Assembly: GCF_000518705.1 (NCBI RefSeq)
Contig: NZ_JAEC01000022.1
Span: forward strand, 1-64,000
Direction: 5' to 3'
DNA from: Shewanella colwelliana ATCC 39565
GTDB taxonomy: Bacteria; Pseudomonadota; Gammaproteobacteria; Enterobacterales; Shewanellaceae
Length of the DNA: 64,000 nt
The notes under the pieces are model-generated. The model was not told the origin of the DNA. It did no database searches and saw only the letters and a program-made list of their open reading frames with translations. Below, one piece after another: positions 16,721 to 26,849 of this stretch (position 1 is the first letter of the stretch; every line of letters begins with the position of its first letter). The translations under genes were made by a program, and so were the position numbers.

Positions 16721-17872
16721 ATGAGTAAAACCGCCTTAACACTGGCACTAACTGCCATACTAAGTAGCCACAGCGCTTTCGCCGCATTAGATGTTGAGGA
16801 GCAGCGTCTAGACGCTGCCAGGCAAGCGATACCAACCGTGGTGTCACGTTATCAAGCCATGGTCGATAATTTGGACAGCAAATATCGCCAACAGTCTGAT
16901 GAACTGATCATGACCCAGATGGTGGCTCGTCAAGGTGAACGCTTATGGCAACAAGCGGTACGCGATGTCCAATCTGGCGGGCAAGATGATCGTCCGCTTT
17001 ACTGGAGTCGCTTGGCCATGAAAACGCAATTGAAGCAGCATAAACCTGCATTTAACATTGCCGATTGGCAGCGCACGATTTTACTCAATGCTGTCGAAAA
17101 AGCGTCCCGTGGGTTCAGTAATATTCAGTTTGCCGACGACGTTCAAATCCGTATCCTGCTCACAGGTTTTGATCCCTTCTTTTTGGATCGCAATATAGAC
17201 CAAAGTAATCCGTCTGGTTTAACGGCATTAGCGCTCGACGGCTACAAGTTCATGGTTAATGGTAAGCAAGCCCAAGTTGAAACCGTGATGATCCCGGTGC
17301 GCTTTGCTGACTTTGACCAAGGTATTATTGAATCACTACTCACTCCTATCTATCGTGACAAGAGTGTTAATGCCATTTTCACTGTCAGCATGGGCCGCGA
17401 TGATTTTGATCTCGAGCGCTTCCCTGGACGTCAGCGCAGCGCAGCCGCACCCGACAACCTAAATGTGCTAACGGGTGCCAGCAAATCGTCGCCTAAACCA
17501 CCAATGTTTGATGGGAAAACGCTAAACGGTCCTGAGTTTGTTGAGTTTTCTCTGCCTGTTAAGGCAATGCAAAGCGTTAAGGGACAGTGGCAAGTCAATG
17601 ACAACCACAAGGTGACCACGCTGGCCAAAGGTGAATTTGAAGCCTCATCGCTACTTGAATTACAAAGCGCAACGTCGGTCGAAGGCTCTGGCGGGGGTTA
17701 TCTCTCTAACGAGATCTCCTATCGCGCCGTACTGCTTCAACAGCAGTTTAATAGCCCTATCCCTGTCGGCCACATCCACACTCCTCGCGTGGGCAGCTAT
17801 GATGCCATAACAGAACAAGCTATCGTCGACCAAGTAAAAGCCATGGTCGAGGCGGCTGCAACTCAGTTATAA
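16721..17872 (+). CDS. Pyroglutamyl-peptidase I-like protein with Ser replacing the catalytic Cys
   Basis: 383 residues, against about 215 for classical enzymes, with a signal peptide (SHSAFA-ALDVEEQ) and a helical N-terminal extension. The C15 fold is visible from about residue 140: ILLTGFDPFF, then MGRDDFDLERFPGRQR (Glu 232 aligned to the triad Glu) and PVGHIHTP (His 353 aligned to the triad His). The segment matching AGxxxCN of active enzymes reads GGGYLSN, so Ser 329 replaces the nucleophilic Cys. It may be a Ser-nucleophile variant, a binding protein or inactive. In Shewanella this gene neighbours the OXA gene. A terminator follows. Confidence 0.82.
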   Translation: MSKTALTLALTAILSSHSAFAALDVEEQRLDAARQAIPTVVSRYQAMVDNLDSKYRQQSDELIMTQMVARQGERLWQQAVRDVQSGGQDDRPLYWSRLAMKTQLKQHKPAFNIADWQRTILLNAVEKASRGFSNIQFADDVQIRILLTGFDPFFLDRNIDQSNPSGLTALALDGYKFMVNGKQAQVETVMIPVRFADFDQGIIESLLTPIYRDKSVNAIFTVSMGRDDFDLERFPGRQRSAAAPDNLNVLTGASKSSPKPPMFDGKTLNGPEFVEFSLPVKAMQSVKGQWQVNDNHKVTTLAKGEFEASSLLELQSATSVEGSGGGYLSNEISYRAVLLQQQFNSPIPVGHIHTPRVGSYDAITEQAIVDQVKAMVEAAATQL

Positions 17873-17888
17873 TCGCTCTCTCTTGCTT

Positions 17889-17920
17889 CGCGCCCTAGCC
17901 GTTAGGGCGCGCTAATTTTT
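17889..17920 (+). terminator. Rho-independent terminator after the C15-like gene
   Basis: A 9-bp perfect stem CGCGCCCTA/TAGGGCGCG with a 5-base loop (17889-17911), followed by CTAATTTTT. It ends only a few bases before the sprT start. Confidence 0.88.
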
Positions 17921-17927
17921 GGTTGCC

Positions 17928-18491
17928 ATGTATCATCGTTTAAAAACATTGTTTAGCCCCTCCGCAGCTACGGCGCCTAATCAGGCTTGTGTAACACCTC
18001 AAACAGCGAATCAGCAGCGGCTACTTGAACAGGTAGAGCGCTGTTATCAAATTGCCGAACAGTCACTCAATCAACGCTTTCCTCGACCAGAGATCAATTT
18101 CAAGCTTAGAGGGAAAAGTGCAGGAACCGCGCACTTACAACTTAACAAACTCAGGTTTAACCCGGTGCTGCTTGAAGAGAACAGCGATGAGTTTTTACGC
18201 CAAGTCGCTCCCCATGAGATCTGCCATTTACTCGCTCACCAGCTCTACGGCAGAGTGAAGCCCCATGGCAGAGAGTGGCAAGCATTAATGGTGAAACTGT
18301 TTTCTCTCACGCCCCATACCACTCACAGCTTGAATGTTGAGTCTGTAGCAGGGAAAACCTTTACCTATCGATGTAACTGCGGACCGATTCCGTTAACGAT
18401 TAGAAGGCACAATAAGGTACAACGTGAGCAAACCCAATATCGCTGCCGAAAATGCAGACAAACACTCAGTTTTATCGGTGACACTGATTAA
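17928..18491 (+). CDS. sprT: SprT family zinc metalloprotease-like protein
   Basis: 187 residues from ATG 17928. The HExxH site is present as HEICHLLAH, and the C-terminus is a zinc ribbon with paired cysteines (RCNCGP... and CRKCRQTL). The family is related to the SPRTN DNA-protein crosslink protease, but its bacterial role is poorly defined. Neither ATG 17928 nor the in-frame TTG 17919 has a good Shine-Dalgarno sequence, and the start lies just after a terminator, so translation may be weak. It precedes endA by about 200 bp. Confidence 0.88.
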   Translation: MYHRLKTLFSPSAATAPNQACVTPQTANQQRLLEQVERCYQIAEQSLNQRFPRPEINFKLRGKSAGTAHLQLNKLRFNPVLLEENSDEFLRQVAPHEICHLLAHQLYGRVKPHGREWQALMVKLFSLTPHTTHSLNVESVAGKTFTYRCNCGPIPLTIRRHNKVQREQTQYRCRKCRQTLSFIGDTD

Positions 18492-18700
18492 CCGATCGCC
18501 GTGGGTAACTGATGGTTAATCTTGCTTCAAATACTCCCCTTCCCGTAGAATCAGCCTCTAAATAGTCGCAGTACTATTCAAGACCTTGGTCTATGCCTGC
18601 TAACCGTTATTTTAGCCAGTCAGCCTACGCATCGCGTTAATGCGCAGGAGGATGCATCGGCATGAGGGATAAACCAAGCAATACGTTTTAGGGAACCATT

Positions 18701-19459
18701 TTGCCAAACACCATATTAGCTCCTTATTGGAGCCGCTTTTGTGCTGCCTTAGCACTGCTACTTGTTGTCGTATCCGACCATGTGTCGGCGTCTCACCCAA
18801 CCAGCTTTAATCAAGCCAAGAAAATCGCTCGTACTATGTACGCTCAAGAACTCCCAACAACCAGCTTTTATTGCGGCTGTGATATCACCATTAATCAAAA
18901 ACAGTGGCAGCCTGATTTCGCCCGTTGCGGTTACCAAGTAAGAAAGCAACAAAAACGCGCCAGCCGCATCGAATGGGCGCATGTGGTACCGGCGTGGGAG
19001 TTCGGGCATCAGCGTCAATGCTGGCAGCAGGGAGGGCGTAAAAATTGCGGCCGCTCCGATAAGCTGTTCAAAAAAATGGAAAGCGATCTGCACAACCTTG
19101 TCCCAGCTATTGGTGAAGTCAATGGTGATCGCAGTAACTATCGTTTCAGTCAGTGGAACGCCAATCCACAGCAGTATGGGCAATGCGCCATGGTCATCGA
19201 CTTTAAATCTCGAAAAGTAGAGCCACCCAGCTATACTCGTGGCCGCATCGCTCGTACCTATCTTTATATGCAGCAGGCTTACGGCTTAAACATTGCAAAA
19301 AGTCAGTTAAAACTCTTTAAGGCATGGGATAAAACTTATCCAGTTGATACTATTGAATGTCAGCGAGATGTGGCGATAGCGAATCGCCAAGGCAATCACA
19401 ACCCATTTGTACAGGCTCAATGTCAAAAATTGGCCGAATTTAAACAAACTGCGGAGTAG
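18701..19459 (+). CDS. endA: Endonuclease I, periplasmic/secreted
   Basis: 252 residues with a signal peptide (about 1-31, VSA-SHP). The beta-beta-alpha-metal nuclease core is visible: [14 protein letters not shown] with the catalytic His, followed by [20 protein letters not shown] carrying the metal-binding Asn. Eight or so cysteines suit a disulfide-bonded exported nuclease of the EndA/Vvn type. It degrades DNA outside the cytoplasm. Start is TTG 18701 with AGGGA upstream; no closer ATG fits the signal peptide. It is followed by rsmE after 3 bases, so the two are probably cotranscribed with gshB and phoA. Confidence 0.93.
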   Translation: MPNTILAPYWSRFCAALALLLVVVSDHVSASHPTSFNQAKKIARTMYAQELPTTSFYCGCDITINQKQWQPDFARCGYQVRKQQKRASRIEWAHVVPAWEFGHQRQCWQQGGRKNCGRSDKLFKKMESDLHNLVPAIGEVNGDRSNYRFSQWNANPQQYGQCAMVIDFKSRKVEPPSYTRGRIARTYLYMQQAYGLNIAKSQLKLFKAWDKTYPVDTIECQRDVAIANRQGNHNPFVQAQCQKLAEFKQTAE

Positions 19460-19462
19460 CAG

Positions 19463-20194
19463 ATGAGAGTTCCAAGAATCTATCAGGTGGGTGAATTAAC
19501 CCCTTCTCAGGTTATGATGTTAGACAGTGAAGCCGCAGGTCATGTTGGCCGTGTTTTGCGTATGGGCCCTGGCGAACAACTCGAACTCTTTAATGGCGAT
19601 GGCCACAATTATTTGGCAGAAATACTTAGTGCCAGTAAGAAAAATGTCGAAGTTAAGGTCTTAACTCAAACAACCAATGACAGCGAGTCGCCGTTGAACT
19701 TGCACCTTGGGCAGGTGATCTCTCGAGGTGACAGAATGGACTTTACCATTCAGAAGTCAGTAGAACTTGGGGTGAACAGCATTACGCCGTTATTTTCTGA
19801 GCGCTGTGGCGTTAAGCTCAGCGGTGAACGCCTGGACAAAAAGATTCAACAATGGCAAAAAATCGTGATCAGTGCGTGTGAACAATCTGGCCGCAGCCAA
19901 GTACCAGAGATCCGCCAAGCTATGACACTCGAAGCCTGGTGCGCCGAGCAAAGTGATGCACTCAAGCTTAACCTGCATCCACGCGCCTCGCATGGTATCG
20001 GCGGCCTGGAGTTAGACACCACTCGGGTACGCTTACTTATCGGCCCTGAGGGTGGATTGTCTGACACTGAAATCAACATGACAGAGCAGTATCATTTTAC
20101 CGATGTACTGCTTGGCCCTCGAGTGCTGCGCACCGAAACGGCTGCGCTGACAGCGATCAGCGCATTACAACTTAGATTTGGCGATTTAGGCTAG
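19463..20194 (+). CDS. rsmE: 16S rRNA (uracil-1498-N3)-methyltransferase
   Basis: 243 residues, the usual RsmE length. The PUA-like N-terminus ([29 protein letters not shown]) is followed by a SPOUT methyltransferase domain with the knotted SAM site [14 protein letters not shown] and [21 protein letters not shown]. It methylates U1498 of 16S rRNA. It starts 3 bases after endA and is followed 41 bases later by gshB, the order known in Shewanella and other gammaproteobacteria. Confidence 0.96.
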   Translation: MRVPRIYQVGELTPSQVMMLDSEAAGHVGRVLRMGPGEQLELFNGDGHNYLAEILSASKKNVEVKVLTQTTNDSESPLNLHLGQVISRGDRMDFTIQKSVELGVNSITPLFSERCGVKLSGERLDKKIQQWQKIVISACEQSGRSQVPEIRQAMTLEAWCAEQSDALKLNLHPRASHGIGGLELDTTRVRLLIGPEGGLSDTEINMTEQYHFTDVLLGPRVLRTETAALTAISALQLRFGDLG

Positions 20195-20235
20195 TCGGCC
20201 TAAACCACCCAACAGTCACAATAAGGACACAGCAG

Positions 20236-21183
20236 ATGATTAAGCTTGGCATCGTGATGGACCCCATCAGCGACATCAATATCAAGAAAGATTCTAGTTT
20301 CGCAATGCTACTTGCCGCTCAGTCTCGTGGTTACCAACTTTATTATATGGAAATGAAAGATCTTGCCATGGTTAACGGTGTCGCAATGGCAACCATGAGC
20401 CCATTAAGCGTGCAGCAAGATGAGCAAAGCTGGTACCAACTAGGTGATGCCACCGATACGCCACTGGCAGAGTTAGATGTGATCCTAATGCGCAAGGACC
20501 CACCATTTGATACAGAGTTTATCTACGCCACCTACATGCTTGAGCGCGCAGAAGAACAAGGCGTACTGATCGTTAACAAACCTCAAAGCCTACGTGACGC
20601 CAATGAAAAACTATTTACCGCTTGGTTTAGTGAGTTCACGCCTGAAACCATAGTGACCCGTGACGCTGCCCGCATCCGTGCGTTTTATCAGCTAAAAGGC
20701 GACATTATTCTAAAGCCACTGGATGGCATGGGCGGAAGCTCTATTTTCCGCGTGAAAGCCAATGATCCTAACCTTGGGGTGATCATTGAAACCTTAACCA
20801 ATCATGGTCAGCAATATGCCATGGCTCAAGCCTTTATCCCTGACATTACCTCAGGCGATAAGCGTATTTTAGTGGTTGATGGCCAACCTGTACCCTATAG
20901 TTTGGCGCGCATTCCACAAAATGGCGAAACCCGTGGCAACCTTGCCGCTGGCGGACGCGGTGTTGCCCAGCCATTGTCTGAAAGCGATTGGGCAATTGCC
21001 AATGCCATTGGCCCTGAGCTCAAAAAACGTGGATTAATCTTTGTCGGACTTGACGTGATTGGTGACAAACTCACCGAAATCAACGTAACCAGTCCAACCT
21101 GTATTAAAGAGATTGAAGCGGCCTTTGATGTCGATGTCACGGGTATGTTGATGGATGCCATCGAAGCACGCATTAGCGCGTAA
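20236..21183 (+). CDS. gshB: Glutathione synthetase
   Basis: 315 residues, matching GshB. N-terminal MIKLGIVMDPISDINIKKDSSFAMLL, the NKPQSLRDANEKLF segment, ATP-grasp motifs ILKPLDGMGGSSIFRVK and GGRGVAQPLSESD, and the terminal FVGLDVIGDKLTEINVTSPTCIKEI. It joins gamma-glutamylcysteine and glycine with ATP in the cytoplasm. AAGGACAC precedes the ATG. It lies between rsmE and phoA in a same-strand run with short gaps. Confidence 0.97.
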   Translation: MIKLGIVMDPISDINIKKDSSFAMLLAAQSRGYQLYYMEMKDLAMVNGVAMATMSPLSVQQDEQSWYQLGDATDTPLAELDVILMRKDPPFDTEFIYATYMLERAEEQGVLIVNKPQSLRDANEKLFTAWFSEFTPETIVTRDAARIRAFYQLKGDIILKPLDGMGGSSIFRVKANDPNLGVIIETLTNHGQQYAMAQAFIPDITSGDKRILVVDGQPVPYSLARIPQNGETRGNLAAGGRGVAQPLSESDWAIANAIGPELKKRGLIFVGLDVIGDKLTEINVTSPTCIKEIEAAFDVDVTGMLMDAIEARISA

Positions 21184-21195
21184 AACGGAGCCTAG

Positions 21196-22578
21196 ATGAA
21201 GTTAAGTAATTTTGTTTCAGCAACGCTTGTGTCACTTTCGCTACTCAGTAGTGCGAGCTACGCCAATATAGGCTCGCCCACTGATGCGCCAAGCAGACCT
21301 AAGAATATCGTCATCATGGTCGGTGATGGAATGGGCCCATCGTACACTGCGGCTTATCGTTACTACCAAGATAACCCGAGTACCCAAGAGGTTGAACAGA
21401 CAGTATTTGATAGGCTTCTTGTCGGCAGCGCGAGTACTTACCCTGCGGCAGTCAGTGGTTATGTCACTGACTCAGCAGCGGCAGCAACGGCGTTAGCGAC
21501 TGGGGTAAAAAGCTATAATGGCGCCATCTCTGTCGATGTGGACAAACGCACAATTCCAACCCTGATGGAGCTGGCTAAAAAACGCGGCATGAGCACCGGC
21601 GTTGCCGTGACAGCACAAATTAACCATGCCACACCCGCCGCTTTTCTCAGCCATAATGAAAGCCGCCGTCATTATGATGCGTTAGCACAGAGCTACCTTG
21701 ATACCGATGCTGACGTTTTACTCGGTGGAGGGCAGAAATATTTCCCAGAGACCTTGTTAGCAAAGTTCACAGATAAAGGTTATCAGTACCTATCTGACTT
21801 TTCCCAGTTGGCAGCAGTCGAGCAGCCTAAGGTGATTGGACTGTTTGCCCAGGTGCAATTGCCTTGGGCCATCGATGAACCAGATGCCCAACGACTCAGC
21901 ACCATGACGCAGAAAGCATTGACCCTGTTATCGCAAAATGAGCAAGGGTTTGTGTTATTGGTTGAGGGCAGCCTTATCGATTGGGCTGGGCACAACAATG
22001 ATATCGCCACTGCCATGGCAGAGATGCATGAGTTTGCCAATGCCATTGAAGTGGTTGAGCAATACATACGCCAAAACAATGACACCTTGTTGGTCGTCAC
22101 TGCCGACCATGATACTGGCGGATTGTCGATTGGCGCCAATGGCGACTACCGCTGGGATGGCCAGCTATTGAAAGCGGTGCAAGCGAGTCCAGACGCCATT
22201 GCAACCTCAGCCATCGCAGTGGATGATTGGCAAAGCCACGTGGCACAACAACTTGGCTTTACCCCCACAGAGGATGAAGCTCAACAACTCTCTAATGCGC
22301 GAATGCAGGGACAAAAAGTCCTAGATGGTGCCATAAAAACCTTGATCGATTCGCGCACCAATACTGGCTGGACTTCGAGTGGCCATACCGGAGTCGATGT
22401 GCAGGTGTTTGCTAGCGGACCGGCTGCAAGCTTGTTTCATGGTCATCAGGACAACACAGATATCGCCAATAAGCTGATCAGCTTACTCCCCAAAAAAGCG
22501 CCAACAGCAAGCAACAACAGTGCCCCATCAAAGTCAGCAGCTCCGGCCAAGGTCGAAACCGAAGCGCTACTGCCATAG
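21196..22578 (+). CDS. phoA: Alkaline phosphatase
   Basis: 460 residues with a Sec signal peptide (ASYA-NIG). The metal/nucleophile features are visible: NIVIMVGDGMGPS (Asp ligand), YVTDSAAAATALATGVK (nucleophilic Ser), EGSLIDWAGHNND, VTADHDTGG and the distal SGHTGVDVQVFASGP His. It hydrolyses phosphomonoesters in the periplasm. The Ser/Ala/Pro-rich tail (about 435-460) is an extension beyond the catalytic core. It follows gshB by 12 bases, so it may be read from the same mRNA. I see no obvious Pho box in the short gap. A stem-loop lies downstream. Confidence 0.93.
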   Translation: MKLSNFVSATLVSLSLLSSASYANIGSPTDAPSRPKNIVIMVGDGMGPSYTAAYRYYQDNPSTQEVEQTVFDRLLVGSASTYPAAVSGYVTDSAAAATALATGVKSYNGAISVDVDKRTIPTLMELAKKRGMSTGVAVTAQINHATPAAFLSHNESRRHYDALAQSYLDTDADVLLGGGQKYFPETLLAKFTDKGYQYLSDFSQLAAVEQPKVIGLFAQVQLPWAIDEPDAQRLSTMTQKALTLLSQNEQGFVLLVEGSLIDWAGHNNDIATAMAEMHEFANAIEVVEQYIRQNNDTLLVVTADHDTGGLSIGANGDYRWDGQLLKAVQASPDAIATSAIAVDDWQSHVAQQLGFTPTEDEAQQLSNARMQGQKVLDGAIKTLIDSRTNTGWTSSGHTGVDVQVFASGPAASLFHGHQDNTDIANKLISLLPKKAPTASNNSAPSKSAAPAKVETEALLP

Positions 22579-22593
22579 TAGACTCACTTTGTC

Positions 22594-22625
22594 CGGCCTC
22601 ACGTAATCTCGATTTCGTGAGGCCG
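22594..22625 (+). terminator. Stem-loop after phoA
   Basis: A perfect 10-bp stem CGGCCTCACG/CGTGAGGCCG with a 12-base loop. The following AATTTG gives only a short T tract, so termination may be partial. Confidence 0.65.
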
Positions 22626-22718
22626 AATTTGAATCACTACAACAGACAAACAAAAGATTTCAGTCAATCAAGTTCCATGCGCTATAATCCGAGCAAATTC
22701 CCATGCCAGTGATTGTTT

Positions 22719-23741
22719 GTGCTTTCTAATCCATCTCAAGTTGTTTTAAGAAATAGTGGTTTTCTCGAGTCGAAAGATATCTTGCTCCTCAATCATGAAG
22801 CAGATCTGCTCGCCAAGGATCTACTCGACACGGCCAATCATGTCACGGCGCTCGCATTAGACTACAATCACTTTTTGCACCTGCAGCCTTATGCTTCAGA
22901 AAAACTCGTCACACATTTTGGACACCAGTTACCCAACGACAATCAATTTGACTGTGTGGTGCTGTTTTATCCCAAATCGAAAAGTCTGGCGCCTTACTTA
23001 ATTAACCTCGCGGGTTTGCATCTTAAATTAGGTGGCCAGCTGATCATTGTCGGCGAAAATAAAGGCGGCGTGCGCTCCATAACCAAGCAAACGCCCGCTT
23101 ATTTTGATGCAGCCAGTAAGCGAGACAACGCGCGTCACTGCTTACTTTACACCACAGAGCTCATTGCTGACGCCCCAGAGATAAAGTTAGAGGATTGGGT
23201 CAATAGCTACCGTTTAGCGACTCCGCAGGGCGAAATCACCATCTGTAATCTGGTAGGCGTATTTAGTGAAAAACGCCTCGATGAAGGGACAAAACTGTTA
23301 TTAGAGCATCTGCCTAGCTTATCTGGCCGCGTGCTCGATTTTGGTTGCGGCGCAGGAATCATTACTGTCGCACTGCTCAAGGCACATCCCCATCTTAACG
23401 TCGACTGTGTCGATATCAACGCCATGGCGCTCGCCTCTTGCGAGATGACTCTGGTCGCTAATAATATGACTGCTAACGTCTACCCATCAGACGGCCTACG
23501 TCAAACGTCAGGCCAGTTCGATGGTATCATCTCTAACCCGCCTTTCCACGACGGACTGCACAGCGCAACCCATATTGCCACCGACTTTGTTAAAGACAGC
23601 GCCGAAAAGCTGAATCATCATGGTCAATGGCATATCGTCGCCAATCGCCACCTTCCCTATAGTGATGCAATCGCCAAATACTTCAAAAAAGTGAATATCA
23701 CTGCAGAAAACAACAAATACAAAGTTTACTCAAACACTTAA
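22719..23741 (+). CDS. rsmC: 16S rRNA (guanine-1207-N2)-methyltransferase
   Basis: About 340 residues from GTG 22719, giving [12 protein letters not shown], the start I remember for Shewanella RsmC; an in-frame TTG lies two codons upstream. It has the duplicated RsmC layout: a degenerate N-terminal methyltransferase-like half, then the active half with [18 protein letters not shown] (SAM motif I) and [12 protein letters not shown] (NPPF catalytic motif). It modifies G1207 in the small-subunit rRNA. Monocistronic. Confidence 0.94.
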   Translation: MLSNPSQVVLRNSGFLESKDILLLNHEADLLAKDLLDTANHVTALALDYNHFLHLQPYASEKLVTHFGHQLPNDNQFDCVVLFYPKSKSLAPYLINLAGLHLKLGGQLIIVGENKGGVRSITKQTPAYFDAASKRDNARHCLLYTTELIADAPEIKLEDWVNSYRLATPQGEITICNLVGVFSEKRLDEGTKLLLEHLPSLSGRVLDFGCGAGIITVALLKAHPHLNVDCVDINAMALASCEMTLVANNMTANVYPSDGLRQTSGQFDGIISNPPFHDGLHSATHIATDFVKDSAEKLNHHGQWHIVANRHLPYSDAIAKYFKKVNITAENNKYKVYSNT

Positions 23742-23933
23742 CCCTTACCGACAAAGTAATCTATCATTTATGGTGCCAGAGGCAAGTAATTCTCTCTGGC
23801 GACAGTGACTAATTTGACTCGGTAATAGATATAGCTTAATTGCCTCATTAATAAAGACTTCATAGGTCAAACTTTATGCTGTTATACTCGGAGAACTTTA
23901 TCTAATAATAACAATATTACTTCGGAAACAACT

Positions 23934-25604
23934 ATGCTGGATCCCGGACTCATAGAGCTAAGCAGTGATGGTAACTTAGCTGAATTTAAGGTAATTCCTA
24001 ATACTCATGGGCCACTCACTGTGGACGCAATTACCGAACTTCTGTCACTTCCCGAATTATGCCAACTTTTCCCGCGGCAAAATGTTATCGACAAAGCGGT
24101 GATACAGGTCAATCAATTGATTGACCAAGATGATGGTCAATATGAGCAATTTTTTGAAATTGCCGAGCGTAGAGACGGTGAAGTAACCCTGACCATTGCT
24201 GAAGATAGCATGAGCGCAGAGATGACTTTGTCAGCGCCTTGGGGCGGAAAAGCAGTCACCTTACCTGATATACTAAAAGCCCTAAAAGCCGATGGTATCG
24301 CCATGGGCCTAAGCAAAATAAAGATTCAGTCACAGCTCAAGCAACTCGAGACTCTCGAGCCCGGCCAAACATCTAGTGACACTATTGCCCATGGAAAGCC
24401 CGCGATTAATGGTACAAATGCCATTATTGATCGAAAAGTGCCCCTCGCTAGGGAACGTCTATTGCAGCCTCAGGAACGAGCTGATGGCACAGTTGACATG
24501 CGTAATCTGGGTGAAATCATTATGGTTAAACCCAATGATACTTTGATGGTAAAAATCCCAGCCACAGAAGGTGTGCAAGGCTATGACGTCAAAGGTAGCG
24601 TCCTACTTCCCGTGCCAGGCAAAGATATCAAGATGACCGCAGGCACTGGCACCGCGTTACTAGACAGTGACGCTAATACGCTTATCGCAACCGTATCAGG
24701 CCAACCCGTTGAAACTAAAACCGGTATGCAGGTTGATGATGTATTACAGATTAAAGATGTCGATGTAGGCTATGGCAATGTCGACTTTAAAGGCAGTATC
24801 TTAATTACTGGCGATGTCCACGAAGGCATGGTCGTTAAAACCACGGGTGATATTACTGTGATGGGCTTCGTCGACTCTGCCCACTTAATTGCCGATGGTG
24901 ATATCACAGTCAGCAAAGGGGTTATTGGACGACAACTCAAAGACGACCAGCTTTCTACGACGCTGGAAGCAAAAGGTCAAATTTCAGCACAGTTTGTGCA
25001 ATATTCAAACTTAAAGGCTGAAGGCGATATTTTGGTGACCAAGCAGTTACTACATAGCCATTCAGACACCAACACCACACTTACCGTCAGTGATGCTAAT
25101 GGCCGCAGAGGCGACTTAGTGGGGGGTATCGCAAAAGCCGCTAAAGGCATTAAAGCGGTCATTATTGGTGCTACCGCTGGCACTAAAACCGATATTTACT
25201 GTGCCATGCACCACGGTGAGCTTAAAGAAACCATGAAACAGCTCGATCAAAGCGTCAAACTAATGGTCGTCGCTAAACTCAATATCGAAGCCAGTCTTAA
25301 TAAATTGCCACCGAAATCTGAATGGCAAGATGATGAACTCATGGTTGAGCAAGTCAAAGGCATGCTAGAAGAAAAACGCCGAATTAATACTGAGCGCAGC
25401 AGAGAAGAGCTTGAGTTTAATACCATTAAACAAGAGGTCGACGACTACTATCAACATTATCGTATTGAAGCCTGCAAACATATTTTTGCCAATGTTGAAA
25501 TTCATATCGGCCCCGCTTTTAATCGTACTCAAAGAGAACATGGCCCCTGTATGGTATTTAATGAAGGGCAAGAAATAAGCTTTGATTACAGCAATCGTAA
25601 ATAG
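23934..25604 (+). CDS. FapA/DUF342 family protein
   Basis: 556 residues. Core features are the DUF342 beta-helix-like repeats (VGYGNVDFKGSILITGDVHEGMVVKTTGDITVMGFVD, then DGDITVSKGVIGRQ and AEGDILVTKQ), rich in Gly/Asp turns, followed by a long coiled-coil-like C-terminus at about 420-520. FapA-type proteins have been tied to flagellar assembly in some bacteria and to adhesion-related functions in others; the job here is not clear from sequence. No flagellar genes are nearby. Followed by a strong terminator. Confidence 0.85.
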   Translation: MLDPGLIELSSDGNLAEFKVIPNTHGPLTVDAITELLSLPELCQLFPRQNVIDKAVIQVNQLIDQDDGQYEQFFEIAERRDGEVTLTIAEDSMSAEMTLSAPWGGKAVTLPDILKALKADGIAMGLSKIKIQSQLKQLETLEPGQTSSDTIAHGKPAINGTNAIIDRKVPLARERLLQPQERADGTVDMRNLGEIIMVKPNDTLMVKIPATEGVQGYDVKGSVLLPVPGKDIKMTAGTGTALLDSDANTLIATVSGQPVETKTGMQVDDVLQIKDVDVGYGNVDFKGSILITGDVHEGMVVKTTGDITVMGFVDSAHLIADGDITVSKGVIGRQLKDDQLSTTLEAKGQISAQFVQYSNLKAEGDILVTKQLLHSHSDTNTTLTVSDANGRRGDLVGGIAKAAKGIKAVIIGATAGTKTDIYCAMHHGELKETMKQLDQSVKLMVVAKLNIEASLNKLPPKSEWQDDELMVEQVKGMLEEKRRINTERSREELEFNTIKQEVDDYYQHYRIEACKHIFANVEIHIGPAFNRTQREHGPCMVFNEGQEISFDYSNRK

Positions 25605-25632
25605 CCGACACACCTGTGTTTTCATAAAAAAC

Positions 25633-25666
25633 GAGGCGTAACATTCAGTTACGCCTCTTTTATTTT
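25633..25666 (+). terminator. Rho-independent terminator after the FapA-like gene
   Basis: Perfect 10-bp stem GAGGCGTAAC/GTTACGCCTC with a 5-base loop, followed by TTTTATTTT. Confidence 0.93.
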
Positions 25667-25725
25667 CAGGTCATTTACAGGCATAATTCAGCCTCATATG
25701 ACCCCACATACTCAAGAGATATTAC

Positions 25726-26844
25726 GTGGAACTACTCCGGATAGACTGTTTAGGTAAAGAGCTGCGCCTTGAAGGCTCAATGGCAGGCTGGCAACAACTC
25801 TATTGGGACAACCAACTTGTCTCGGTAAAGCAAGCATCAGCAAATAATGAAGGCTTAAAAAACCATGAATTTGAGCTAAAAGCACAAGCATCAAAAACTG
25901 AAAACCCGCAGCGAGTTGATGCTGTCTCGACAATAAAAATCACCCTAGAGGTCGATCTACGCTGGCAACCTTTTCACATCGATTATCGGTTACTTAACGG
26001 CGATGAACTACTCGAAGAAGGTCGTCGGGAGACAAAAGATATTGAGCGCCAAATACCAGTCCAGCCCGTCGAGGCACCACGTAAGTTCAGTCTTATAGGG
26101 CTCGCTTCATTAGGCTTTAAACTGTTAAAAAGCGCGAAAATAATCAAAGTGGTTTTAGCTGGTGCAAGCGTTGCCGCTTACTCCTGGTTGTTTTCGTTTC
26201 AGTTTGCTCTAGCTCTGATTGCCTGTTTGGTGTTCCACGAATATGGGCACATCAGAGCAATGAAGTACTTTGGTATGAAAACCAAAGGGATCTATCTCAT
26301 CCCATTTATGGGAGGACTCGCCCTCAGTGATGAAAAAATTAACACTCGCTGGCAGGATGTGGTGATCTCAATTATGGGCCCCACATTTGGACTGTTCATG
26401 TCTATCGCCGCGCTCGTTGCTTACTGGATCACTGGCAATGTGTTCTTTGCCGGATTGGCGGCGTTCAACGCCCTACTCAACCTATTTAATTTACTGCCTA
26501 TCCTTCCTTTAGATGGTGGCCACATTCTAAAAAGCATCAGTTTCTCAATGAACAGCGTACTGGGGTTGATCGCCTGTGTTGCTGGCGCGGCTATCGGCGT
26601 GTTTATTAGCTACACCTTAGGGCTAGCACTACTGGGATTTTTACTGCTCATTGGTAGTTTGGAGATCGTATTTGAGTGGAAAACACGTCACCAAAGTCAC
26701 CTGCTGCCGTTAGACAGATATGGCCAACTGTTTTCTGCCATTTGGTACCTTGTTACTGTTGCTGCACTCGTGGCTATCATCTGGTACTTTGCGGGCAGCG
26801 GCGATGATATGCTCGGTTTACCCCTGAAGATTCTACAGAGCTAA
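25726..26844 (+). CDS. Site-2 protease-like membrane metalloprotease (M50)
   Basis: 372 residues starting at GTG. A soluble N-terminal part (about 1-130) is followed by several membrane helices that contain the zinc site HEYGH (HExxH, about 172-176) and, further on, the second motif LPILPLDGGHIL (LDGG with Asp ligand). Both halves of the M50 active site are therefore intact. Such proteases cut membrane-bound regulators, but no anti-sigma factor or obvious substrate is adjacent. The extra N-terminal domain resembles nothing I can name. Confidence 0.9.
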   Translation: MELLRIDCLGKELRLEGSMAGWQQLYWDNQLVSVKQASANNEGLKNHEFELKAQASKTENPQRVDAVSTIKITLEVDLRWQPFHIDYRLLNGDELLEEGRRETKDIERQIPVQPVEAPRKFSLIGLASLGFKLLKSAKIIKVVLAGASVAAYSWLFSFQFALALIACLVFHEYGHIRAMKYFGMKTKGIYLIPFMGGLALSDEKINTRWQDVVISIMGPTFGLFMSIAALVAYWITGNVFFAGLAAFNALLNLFNLLPILPLDGGHILKSISFSMNSVLGLIACVAGAAIGVFISYTLGLALLGFLLLIGSLEIVFEWKTRHQSHLLPLDRYGQLFSAIWYLVTVAALVAIIWYFAGSGDDMLGLPLKILQS

Positions 26845-26849
26845 ATAGA

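Noticed and set aside
9915..17872. Mobile element carrying the beta-lactamase gene
   Set aside because: No transposase, no terminal inverted repeats and a continuous chromosomal gene order around it.
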